Origin: Ursus arctos
Lineage: Eukaryota > Chordata > Mammalia > Carnivora > Ursidae
Assembly: GCF_023065955.2 (NCBI RefSeq)
Contig: NW_026622952.1
Span: 33,553,813 to 33,617,812 of the forward strand
Direction of reading: 5' to 3'
DNA: 64,000 bases
The notes beneath the pieces were generated by a model, which did not search any database, had not been told where the DNA came from, and worked only from the letters and a program-made list of their open reading frames with translations. A program made the translations under genes and the position numbers. Positions 23,390 to 33,740 of the stretch are shown in pieces (within the stretch, counting starts at the first letter, position 1; each line of letters opens with the position of its first letter).

Positions 23390-24020
23390 TAGCTCTTAAT
23401 GAATGATACAGGAGAATATAATTTCTCCGTGAATGTTAGGTTGATTGGAAAATGTCATCCTCTGACCTACTCAGCCTTGCTAATCAAGGGAAGTCTTCGG
23501 AGGAACTCATAGTTAGATTAAACAGGCTACAATCCATCCGCTACCCCCTTTATTTGTTTAAATTACAGTTTTTGTCAGATATCAGGTTTAGTGTATCGGA
23601 GGAAAGCCATGCCAACATGGTCGAGAGCGTATATGCCATGTCTCGGGTAATTGGATAGTGCGCTGAGTTTCACCTTAAGCTGTTTTGAATTAATGCAAGA
23701 CAGCCGCTGGCTTTATGTGGTTTAATTATCAGAATTGTCACATTTTAGTTATCAGCCCAAAGGGTGCATGCTGGGGTTGATTGTGAACATGTGGCACTAC
23801 CTGATACAGGTTACCTGATGGCCAGATATGGGTCACTTCGGGTACAGACTTAATTTAAAGGAGCACTCTCCTGATTTTGAAATATTAATGGATTGGAATC
23901 AGATTTTCAAAGAAAAAGAAAGACTACTTAAATACAAGGCTGTTCACTGGGAAGAAGGAAAAGACATCAGTTGTGATCTCGGTCTCTTATATATAGGATT
24001 TATGTTGAAATTAGGAGGTA
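23390..24020. promoter_or_regulatory. Candidate conserved non-coding element
   Basis: No repeat signature. The block keeps about ten CpGs in its first 440 bases, more than its neighbours. It has homeodomain-type TAAT sites, including TAATTA at 23723-23728 and 'gaattaatgcaag' near 23687. Short frames at 23452-23658 and 23828-24025 exist, but neither has a recognisable domain or clean splice context. The assignment as a regulatory element is an inference from composition only. Confidence 0.3.
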
Positions 24021-25080
24021 TCTAAATGTCAGTATTCATTGGTTTTTTTTTAATTTTTTCATTTATGATGATTACATTCAAGCCATTTATTCTAATGTGT
24101 TAGATTAACCCATGCCCCACTCTATTACTAGGGAAAAAAAAGTCAATTCTTATCAGAAGTCTCTGTTAGAAACCAGGTAGAATATAGTCCTGCCTTTATT
24201 CTTAGTTAAGGGAACCTGAACCATTTATCTGAAAAATCTTCAGTGTCTGAAGAGTTGGTACAGTTTTCAGTTCTACGTGTTTAACTGCACTTTTACTGAA
24301 ATTCTGTAGTGGGAATGCTCGATTGTAGAGCATAGGATCCCAATGACCACCACAACACTCTAAATTCTATTGTTTTCCTGGATGCTATTGCTCTCCTGAA
24401 GCATCAGTAAAAATAATGGAGCTAATTCTTCTGAATCACAGCACTCTTATCCCAGTTCAGTTCTAATAGTATTGACTACAATCTAAGCATTTTTGCTTCA
24501 CTCAACACAGCTCTTAAAGGGCTTTCCCTTTTGAAGGCGTACTCTCTGTGGGTGGTCAATACCCTTATGAAATTGTCAGACTTGAAAGTAAGATGGATTG
24601 TTACTGGAACATTAAGTAGGACAGAGAGCAGATGAAATTTAAATACAAAGTCGCAGCTGTTCATACTAAAAAACTTAAATTAGTTCAGCTAAACTGCTAA
24701 ATTCCAGTAAGAAACAGAAATGAGTTGGTTGCTCACGCCCTAATAGGAGGAAAATGCATCTAAAATATAAATTGAAACCTTGCCATTTTAAGAAACTAAC
24801 ATTTGTGCTAAGTGATCCCTCCTGAATCAGCCCCTTTAATCTAATTTTTTACAACCCCTGTAGAATAAAGAACCTTAAATCCAGATGGCCTCTGCTTATA
24901 CTCTCCTCCCTCCGCCTCTGCAGCTTTGCCCAGGTCTATCCTCTCCTTCTTAGCAACCTCCTCCTTGCCTTTCCTTTGATGTTCTAAGAGCTTTCTTATT
25001 TTCTCTGTATTTCCTTCTTTGCTACTCTTTCTACTAGATCTCTTTTATGAATTCCCAAAATTTCCATTTCTGCTTCCTAA
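24021..25080. other. Single-copy sequence
   Basis: No gene and no repeat family recognised. It becomes pyrimidine-rich after about 24890. Confidence 0.35.
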
Positions 25081-25131
25081 TTTCTTTTCTTTTCTTTTCT
25101 TTCTTTTCTTTTTTTTTTTTTTTTTTTTTTT
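25081..25131. repeat. (TTTTC)n and poly-T
   Basis: About six TTTTC-like units followed by 23 T. It could be the reversed tail of a lost retroposon, but no body adjoins it. Confidence 0.9.
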
Positions 25132-27303
25132 GGTCCTCATCCAGTTTCTTAGATTGCTAATCCACTCTTACCATCTCAATGGCAGGCTAAGCGCTCATTA
25201 TTAAATTTGCAGTTCCTGCTCACACCTTTTTCTCAACTTATTTCCAGTGGTTCACAGAACACGTCCCACCAGGGGGCTGTGTTTGTGAAGTGGAGCTCGA
25301 GGGTATGCCATAATCAAGAATGCAGCCCCAATCGAACTTGCTATTCCTATCCATGGCTCCCACATTACCTGCTTCCCTGAGCTGCATGATTTCAAGTCCC
25401 TTGTATTGTATCTCCTTCACCCCACACCTGGTTAGCCACTAGGTCCTAGAGTGCGACCTCTGTAAAGTTCCGAGTTCGTTTCTCCCTTCCTGCTTTTCTA
25501 ATTGGGATGACCATCCCCTCATCTCTCCTTCTCACTAGTTGACTACCTCGTTTCTGGGTGTACCACTTTATTTCTTGCCGGCTATCCAGGTTAGTACTAG
25601 AGTCTATTTGCATATAGAGCAAGTATAAAACCCCCAATCCAGCATTAGGGGCCTGTCTGAACTGACCCCATGCTATCTTTTCAATCTGACCATGTTCAAC
25701 CTGTAGCTTCTTGCCTCTGTACAATGCTCATGGCCGGCTTTGCGCTGCGGCGTGCTCCCATTGACCTTTGCTTCTGTTCTTCTCTCCTCCCTCGTGACTA
25801 ATAACAGTCTTGCACATTTTTAGCACTCACACCATTTGCCTTCCCCACAAACGTTCCCTGAACTAACACCAACCCACAGTGGGTTTTTTTCATATTCTGA
25901 ATTGCCTCAGAGCCTCAGAATGACACACACAGGCTGAAACGCTCTATACATTTTATAAATTGCTTCCAAATTGTTTTCTAAGTCATCATGAATATATGAA
26001 TTTCCTCTCAAACAAGATTTAGCATTCCTAAAGAGAAGAAACTGTGAATTGTACCATTTTAAAAGTGTGAATTCTACCATTGAATTTAAAAATAACTATT
26101 CCTAGTTTCTGGGATGTTTCCCCAATTCAGTTATTTCTAATCCCTGTGTGAGTATCAGAGGAACTAGGTCTTTAATGGCATAATCAGATCCCATGTCAAA
26201 TAAATGACATTAAGAGTGTTATTAATATAATTCCGTATTCCCAGAGATGTTCTGGAAGGTTTATATGTACCCTCATTTATTATAAATACATTGAAGCATG
26301 CTTAAATTAAAAAGACTGAATAAAAATGAATTTCAAGTGACAAAAAAAAAAAGATGTTCTGTAAATGGAAGAATTAATGTCTACACTCTCATGTAACTCT
26401 AAGCAAATATATAGAACTGTGGTCTTGCTCATTAAACTACACTCTGAACTCATTTCATGTTTTTCTGCCCGTAAAAATTCCACACCTGTAGAGCAGACTT
26501 GACCATTATCCCACCGTAATGTAACTAATGAATTATAGACATCAAGGATGTATTTGGGAAAACGTGAGGGCAGCACTTATTTCCCCCTCCGGTCCTCTTC
26601 AGACACATCAGGTATTTTGTGAGCTCCAAATCGTGGATCAATGAATGCAAACATTTTTCCTTCCTCAATTTTGTTTATATAAAATTCACTGACATTTATA
26701 TTTGTGATTTTATGAAACTACTAATCTCAGATGAAGTGTTCTCCAGAAAACAAAAGGAAAACGTTTTTGTTAATATTTGGGCCCGTTTCCTCATTTGATT
26801 TGCATTAGGCTTGATAAATGCTTCATCAGAGTAAGAAAGCACAATCGTAGGTTCGAATGTTTCAGCAGCACAAAATGGTCTAACCCTCCTGATGTGCCAC
26901 TGAAACTTTGGAAATAATTTATAAGTGTTCCACACGTTTTAAAAATATGTGTTGTAGAGTACTACACATGGAGCAAAGCATTTTTATTGCTCATAAAAAT
27001 ACCAGTAAACAAGCATCAGACATAACATGTTATGTTTTATATGTAGGAGGGAAAAAATGCAGGCTCATTAATCCTGTATATACCTTGCAGAAGTTAAAAA
27101 AAAAATGTGTTCTAAGAGATCAGAAAGATACTTTTTTAAACCAGAAAACCTGCAAAGAAAATGCCACCAACTATAATTTCTAATGTTTTTGGCTAATGAG
27201 CTGATCTTAATTAATTGGATATGAGGCAATGGTGTTATTACCAAAGTTCCTAATGACACAGTAACATTACCTTTTAAGCCCGTATATGGACTCATCATCA
27301 TAC
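25132..27303. other. Single-copy sequence, possible L2 at 25560-25880
   Basis: No gene recognised. 25560-25880 is pyrimidine-rich and its phrases ('ctgaccatgttcaacctgta', 'ttctcctccctcgtgact'-like wording) are loosely L2-like on the plus strand; this is weak. The rest, including frames of 79-92 codons at 25446-25724, 26307-26576 and 26696-26935, shows no domain. Confidence 0.3.
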
Positions 27304-27319
27304 TAAGAAGTATTACTTT

Positions 27320-27514
27320 TTTTTTTTTTAATATTTTATTTATCAGAGAAAGAGTGCACAGGCACAAGCAGGGGGGAGGGACAGACAGAGGGAGAGGGAG
27401 AAGCAGGCTCCCCGCTGAGCAAGGAGCCTGATGTGGGGCTCGATCCTGGGACCCTGGGATCATGACCTGAGCTGAAGGCAGATGCTTAACCAACTGAGCC
27501 ACCTAGGCGTCCCG
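27320..27514 (-). mobile_element. Can-SINE with intact target duplication, reverse
   Basis: Reversed tail, GA-rich body and head ('gggctcgatcctgggaccct', '...gagccacctaggcgtccc'). A perfect 14-bp target-site duplication 'agaagtattacttt' lies at 27306-27319 and 27515-27528. The 144-codon minus-strand frame at 27068-27502 is mostly this SINE read on its sense strand (it begins MAQLVKHLPSAQVM, a typical Can-SINE translation) and is not a gene. Confidence 0.97.
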
Positions 27515-27528
27515 AGAAGTATTACTTT

Positions 27529-27975
27529 ATACCCCAAATATATGAGGGCTGAGGAGACAGACACAAGCATTAGGATAGTTCGAATTCTGTCAAATATCCA
27601 TTCCATGGAGATTCACCTGTCATACTCAGACTCCACACAGGGATAGTCTCATTTATAGGCCTGGCGTGACCTGCTTCGCCAAATAGTTATCCATTATTTG
27701 CTGGCAGGCGATAAACTCATCAAAAGGTAACCAATAAGCAAGAACTTATTTGAAGAGTGACATTATCTTACTACTGTCAGGGAACATGAGCAAAATAGCC
27801 ATCGGTCTATCGTATTTACAAAGAGAAGGGGTGTTTGGAAGTAGAACTTATTTTTTAAGGTTAGGATCCTTAATCCAAAGCTGCAGAAGATTTGATGTTT
27901 TGTAAACAGTTGCTTTTATCAGAGATCTGGTTAGGGGATTTGCCAAGTAAACTGTCACCAAGTCAGTGACAGTAA
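27529..27975. other. Single-copy sequence
   Basis: No gene and no repeat recognised. Confidence 0.35.
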
Positions 27976-27994
27976 ACACACACACACAACAACG

Positions 27995-28025
<31 letters not shown>
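27976..28025. repeat. (CA)n then (CAA)n microsatellite
   Basis: About six CA units run into about twelve CAA-type units. It lies directly before the CpG-preserved block at 28026. Confidence 0.95.
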
Positions 28026-28760
28026 GGAAATTAGAACTTGCCCCGCTTACGACGCGATGATATGTCAGAATACACAGATGCCACGGAAGAGGTATCTAAA
28101 CATCTTTTGCATCCAATTACGGGCATCTCCAGTTGTCACGCACGCATATTTACGCACGTGGTGCACAAACAGGGGCTAATGTTCATAAACATGAAAAAGA
28201 TTAGAAAATTCATTAATTAGGGTCATTTGTACAATTCCATTGTCAACTTCGATCACTTGTTTCCACTGATGTCTCCTTTAGCAAGTCAGTCTGCTAGTAG
28301 TTATTTATTAATCCCGCAAGACTATCGTGTAGGGCCCCCTTCTGCCTGACCTAAGATGTGATTTCTAATAATGCGTTCATTTCATTCTAATAAACGGGGT
28401 GCGGTTTAACACATTAACGTGAACTGTTAAGTTAATAAATACTTATTAACTCTGTGAGATTCCATTTCCTGTCGGTAGAAATAATGTGGTTGCATTTTAC
28501 AAGCATTTATCAATTGGCCGCTTTGTGCCTTTCAGTAAGAACCTAAACTAAATTAGGTTTTTTTTACAAATTTAAACATTTCAGAAAGGCTTAAATTTCG
28601 TTCCGAATCCCAATTAATTTACTATTAGTAGTAGTACTAGTATTAATTTACTATTTATTAGCTATGCCATTTATAAACACCAATTGACGATACAGCGGCA
28701 GATAACAAAGCCTAAACAGCTTCATTTCCCGCAAGCTCACCTTTCTAGGAACGCGATATT
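28026..28760. promoter_or_regulatory. CpG-preserved AT-rich block, candidate regulatory element
   Basis: By hand count G+C is about 37% and CpG about 25 in 715 bases, close to what the base composition predicts. The flanks have almost none. It contains the E-box CACGTG near 28157, several TTAAT/TAATTA sites (for example 28212-28217), CGCG pairs at about 28053 and 28752, and a 14-bp direct repeat 'attaatttactatt' at 28613-28626 and 28642-28655. There is no repeat family and no long open frame (largest 60 codons). Deep conservation or lack of germline methylation would explain the CpGs; foreign DNA is a less likely alternative. Confidence 0.45.
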
Positions 28761-29030
28761 TTGTTTCCATGTATGCAACCTTCTCCGACTATATTCTTTG
28801 TATTTGTCTTCTCTTTCCCTCTCTCTCTGACTATACCCTCCTCAAACTTTCATGTATTTTATTTATATCGTGTCCCCATTAGCAAAAGTCTGTTACATAC
28901 TCTTGCTTTCTTTGGCTTATTTAAAGGTAGTTGTACTTCATAAGCTTACTCTTTGACTCCCCCCCCAACCAATATTTTTTCTACTATTATTCGTGTTGTG
29001 TTTAAAATGTAAGCACTACCTTTTGTGTTT
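28761..29030. other. Pyrimidine-rich single-copy sequence
   Basis: No gene. Near the end 'gtgtttaaaatgtaagc' occurs twice (about 28998-29014 and 29025-29042). The second copy is part of the target of the next SINE. Confidence 0.4.
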
Positions 29031-29049
29031 TAAAATGTAAGCCTCTTCA

Positions 29050-29356
29050 GGGGCGCCTGGGTGGCTCGGTTGTTAAGCCTCTGCCTTTGGCTCAGGGCGT
29101 GATCCCGGCGTTCTGGGATCCAGTCCCATATCCAGCCCCATATCCAGCCCTATATCGAGCCCCGAGCCCAGCATCAGGCGCGCATAGGGCTCCCTGCTCT
29201 GCTGGGAGCCTGCTTCTTCCTCTCCCACTCCCCCTGCTTGTGTTCCCTCTCTCGCTGGCTCTCTCTCTCTCTGTCAAACAAACAAATAAATAAATAAATA
29301 AAATCTTAAATAAAATAAAATAAAATTAAATTAAATTAAAATAAAATAAAATAAAA
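29050..29356 (+). mobile_element. Young Can-SINE with internal tandem expansion
   Basis: A full head ('gggcgcctgggtggctcgg') and a bear/seal-like body ('ccctctctcgctggct'). Between B-box and body, 29119-29166, a 12-13 base unit like 'tccagccccata' is repeated about four times where other copies have it once. The tail is long and (AAATA)n-rich. A perfect 19-bp target-site duplication 'taaaatgtaagcctcttca' lies at 29031-29049 and 29357-29375. Very recent insertion. Frames at 29087-29293 on either strand are the SINE. Confidence 0.97.
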
Positions 29357-29375
29357 TAAAATGTAAGCCTCTTCA

Positions 29376-29584
29376 ATAGGCTTCCCTTCCCCCTCCACTT
29401 ACCGTCAAGTTCTGGATCAAGGGAACCTTGGGCATTGGGAGAGAGCAAACTGAACTGGGGAGATGAAGTGAGTGATTTGTGAGGAAGTGAATGCAGATAT
29501 GGTCTTCTCTTCTTTTTTTTTTTTTTTCACTTACTCAATCTAAAATTTAGAGAATTAGTTCAAGACTTTTTTTTCCCCAGTTTT
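29376..29584. other. Single-copy sequence with poly-T
   Basis: No gene. A T-run lies at 29510-29527 and another short run at 29568-29574. Confidence 0.35.
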
Positions 29585-29700
29585 ATGAAAATGACCTAAG
29601 GCAAGTCACTTAATCCCTCTAGACTTCCATTTCATTGCCTATAAAATGAAAGTGTTGAATAAGCTCATCGTGATCCCTTTTAAAATTAAAATTCGTGTTT
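29585..29700 (+). mobile_element. MIR-family SINE fragment
   Basis: 'gacctaaggcaagtcactta', 'atccctctagacttccattt', 'ttgcctataaaatgaaagtg' and '...atcgtgatcccttttaaaat' follow the MIR order (loses time-worn bases, keeps 'ggcaagtcactta'). Confidence 0.75.
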
Positions 29701-32700
29701 CTGAGATATCATGCAAAGAAGTTTTAAAAGAACTGAAAAGTTTCACTGAAGTAGAGAACAATGTTCTCAAAAACACCCTGATATTTCTAACAATTAAAAT
29801 TTAGCTTCTGCTCTTCATATTGGAAAATGGCAGCTCCAACTTTTCCCCAGATGTGTCTCAAAGCCAGATGGGAACATTTACGTGTGAACATTCTGGAGCC
29901 TTAGAACATGCTAAATACACATGCACTGAAGGGTGAAGATTCTTACCGAGGGGCAAGGATGCTGGGGCTGTTTCTTTAACGGTGGACAAGTTTATTGGAT
30001 GGTAGGATGTATTTCATGAAACTGGAGGAACGGTATTTATGGTTTCCAGCTCCTTCTTCTTTGCTGCCACAGCGGCTGGGTCAGGTTTTCTGAAGGAGTG
30101 CTATCTTTAAATAGCAGACACCAGCTCCCCAGGCCCTTTGCTAGCCTTAGCCTGGATGTTACATCGATTCTCCTTCATGCAGCTGGGTGTTGATGAATCC
30201 CAAAAGGCCCTGCCTGGTGGTAGTAATTTGTGGAGGCACAAGCCTGTTGCAGGATGAGTTCCAACTGGTAAACACCAACATAAGAAAACCCAAGGTCCAT
30301 CTCCGTGCGAGGTGGGGGGGGGGGGCACTGTTCTTGGAAGTCATCCTTCAGAAATGCAAATTCCTGTTCCCTACCTTGGGCAGCTTTGTTACTCCTCACA
30401 GGCTAAGAAAGGTCTCTTTTTCACCCTGTTATCCCCTTCCTGAGAAATCCCAATCCCAACATGGGGTTTCACTTAGGCTCATAGTTCTTTCTCTCTTTCA
30501 GCTTCCAATTTCAAAACTGGCGAACTCCATGTTTACGAGTTCTGTCCCCAAATCTGTAACCCAAAATTTCCATGTGTGAACTCAACATTTCAAACTAAGT
30601 ATTTTGCCACAAATGTAATGTTTAAGTGGAGTGGTTCTTCCTGGCATGTTCCGATATTCATCCCATCTTTTATCGATCACTCATTTATTTCAGCTTTGAC
30701 ACAGATGTAAAGACATATTGAAGAGCACAAAGTGAATTTAGTCGAAAGAAGAGCGCCTCTATCATTCTTCCTGGCTGCGTATCCAGGAACTAGTTTGCAA
30801 GCAACTACATCCAATCAGTCTCTTCTGAACCAATTTCGTAGGAACCAAAGGTGGTAACTTTGGCATAGGCATTCCTATGATACCAGCTCTCAGTTAAAAT
30901 TTAGAAGCACTGTGGTTTTCCCACATGTCTGCTTGTGCTTCGAGAACAAAATTCATAACTTTGATCAAGGACTTTGATTCAAAAAGCTTATTATCTACAT
31001 CTGGAAATATTGGAGGTCACTGGAAATACTGAGCTTTATCTTCTTCCAACTTCAAGTGTTTGCAGAATCACGCTTGGGCTAGGAAAACCTCTGTGCTGTC
31101 AATGGTACTGATAGATTTGTGTGAAGAACATATTGAATAACTGTATTTAATAACTGTATTGATGGCACCTTCTAATGCTTTCAGCATTACACTGATCATG
31201 AAATATATTCAGTCTTTTCCTGACTTTCCAGTCTTTTTTCTCTTCACCTTACTCAAAAGGTAATGGTTATGCTTCCATCAAAAATGGGCTTAAAAGACTT
31301 GCTTTGCCCTTATAGACTCTTTTACCTTCAAAATACTCACCAAAGCTGTCAGTGTATTACAGCAACTTAGTAGCCATATGACTCATCAACAAATCTATTT
31401 CTCTAGCAACTACAGTCAGTGACAAAGGTAACATTAGAAATTCTCGCTTTGTCTGCTATAGTCTGGTAAGATCAAGTAAAACAGCCGTATTCAGTTCATG
31501 CAATCCAACTGCACTGAGGAGAAAATGGAAAAGAAACATTTCATACTGAAAATAGTTCAGTGTTACTTCATCACTTATTTTTAAATATAATCTTTGGGAA
31601 AGTGGTCGTGGATAAGCCACTATGTCTGTGGTTAAACACACGAGTGCGTGAATGCACACACACTCATTTGTGGTAGTTTTAGCAACAGATAGTGTAACAG
31701 TTACCCATTCGTATGTTTTATTTTAAGGTTCTCACTATTTTGTTCCACATATTTGCTCATCACTGCTCTATTTACGTCTAATGTCTGCTGATGGTTTATT
31801 TGTCCACTGCTTAAATTTCCTCTTATTATTAACATGAAAGGTGAAGGGTGTAAGACCTATCATCTTTGCTTATGCAAGTTTTCATAACCCTTACAGTATA
31901 TTCTAGTCCCACTGAAATCTACATTGCAGTGTATCTCTACTCAGCAAATTCAGTATCTTCCCACTCATTAAGCTTCCTGGCATTCTTCTTTCTTAATTAG
32001 GTCATGTAAGGTTTCAGTATAACCCAGATGATATCGGGCCAGATCTCTTCCTAAGTATTTGCCGGGGAAATAATCCTCCTTTCATATTTGTCATCCATCA
32101 GGTGAATCCAGTTCTAAGGGTCCAAACTTTCAGCTTGCAATAATATTTCAAAATAGTCACCCCTACATATGTTCTATCCACATTTTTTTCAATAAAAGTA
32201 GTTTTGAAGATATTGCCACTCAATAAGTTTGTTGTCTATTGGTTCAAAGGAAAGAACATTCAGCTGAAAAGATGAAGCAGTCACTAAATTATGAGATAAT
32301 ATTTACTGGATCATTTACCTTTTGTTTTACTTTTTAATCAAAAAGCTCTCTTCTCTGGGGATAGTTTAAAAAAAAAAAAAGTAACAACATTTTTCCCTTA
32401 CCGTATTTATGCATTTTAACAGAGATTGTAGTGTTGTACATATTTAAATACGCATGTTGAATATTTCCAAAGATTTGATATTAAAATAACACGAGTAATT
32501 GGGCTGTTGTTTTTTTCAAAGAAAATATGAAGTTTCTGTAAGTTACTTTTGATACTATCTCTCCTCAGTTCACAAAAACTTTTGTTCTGTTTTTTTAGCT
32601 AAAATTACCAGATTTAATAAAAGACCAGGCCTAGGTCCACATGATATCTGAGAAGTAAAAAAATCAAATATTGAGAAATATATTATCTTTGTGTCCCTGA

Positions 32701-32720
32701 GACTTGGGTAAAGCAACTCT
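29701..32720. other. Single-copy sequence with a coding-like minus-strand tract
   Basis: No intact gene. On the minus strand between about 32280 and 29850, stop-poor frames follow one another with shifts. One example is 31456-31720, read as '...SDEVTLNYFQYEMFLFHFLL...'; another lies at about 31170-30780 in a shifted frame with three stops in about 130 codons. I recognise no family. It may be a decayed processed pseudogene or chance. A 130-codon plus frame at 30187-30579 crosses a poly-G run (30312-30324) and shows no domain. Confidence 0.3.
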
Positions 32721-32764
32721 GGTGTGTGTGTCTGTGTGTGTGTCTGTGTGTGTCTGTGTGTGTC
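32721..32764. repeat. Interrupted (TG)n microsatellite
   Basis: TG units interrupted three times by TC, giving TGTGTGTC-type periods. Confidence 0.95.
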
Positions 32765-33650
32765 TTGTACTTATTTGATTAGAGATGAAAAAATAAAGGG
32801 GTGGTTAAGAACTGCAGGAATTAGAGAAACACAGAAAGAAAAATACTTGGTATCATGTATACAAAAATAAAAGAAAACCAACAAAACTGTTTAAACAACT
32901 TTTATCCAATTCTTTATTTTTTTTTTTAGTATAGGATTCTAAAAGTATCTCATTAACTACCCTACATATTTTATTGTTGAAATACACCTCATTAGGATTT
33001 ATTTCTCTAATTAATTTAGCACAGATGTTCTCAGACACTCATAATTTCATGAAAACAACAACTTCCATGCTAAATTTTTTGACACTTCATCACAACCCAA
33101 TTATGAGTTTATCTTCAAAATTTGAGGAAGATCTTAATTCTTAATTGATTTATGAGAACATCTTAAAGAAGCCTCTGTTGCCAATGCCAAAAATATTCTG
33201 GCTGTTTAGTTTAATTCAAATTTAAATATAGCTTAACTTAAACTTCAAATATAGTAAATAAACTTTTTTCATTAACTAACTGAAAAATGTGCCATTTTCT
33301 AGCACTTTTCCTGGTGTTCATCTTTCAAAAATTCATAAAAACCTAAAGAAAAATAAATAGCAGCTCAAGATGTATTACAATAATGTTACGATGAGAACTT
33401 AGACTCTTCTTCCACATAACGTGTATAAATGGCCTGTGCTGTCTCATGGATGATACCAGATGTCGGCGGTTCCAATATGTAGACTTGTTATTTGCTTCCC
33501 ATTCCAGTTATATATCTCCAGTTCACAACAGACAAATCCAGAGATTTAAAATTTCAGTCTCTACCTGAAACTGACCCTCTTGCAGCATACTCTTAGAGCC
33601 CCCAAATCCCTTGAGTCCTCTTTTCCCTCCAGTGCAATTCAGTACATTCA
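32765..33650. other. AT-rich single-copy sequence
   Basis: No gene and no repeat family recognised. 32920-33350 is rich in TTAAT/TTAATT words and poor in repeats. Confidence 0.35.
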
Positions 33651-33740
33651 ATTCCACCAGCATTAATTGGGCTTCCGCTGTGTGTAAAGCACTCAGTGTG
33701 AAGTACAACAGAGAATAAGCATTGGTCCTTCTCCATCATT
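33651..33740 (-). mobile_element. L2 3'-end fragment
   Basis: 'ttcaattccaccagcattaa...' through '...aacagagaataagcattggt' corresponds to the reversed L2 end ('...caacaaatatttattgagcacctac...ggcactgtg...'). Diverged. Confidence 0.5.

Noticed and set aside
27068..27502. 144-codon minus-strand open frame
   Set aside because: Its first two thirds are a Can-SINE translated on its sense strand (MAQLVKHLPSAQVM...), and the rest is the AT-rich flank.
27976..28025. Short direct repeats that might suggest a CRISPR array
   Set aside because: Simple CA/CAA microsatellite without spacers, in a mammalian genome.
30187..30579. 130-codon plus-strand open frame
   Set aside because: It crosses a poly-G run, has no recognisable domain and overlaps stop-poor frames on the other strand. 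Chance is the simplest reading.
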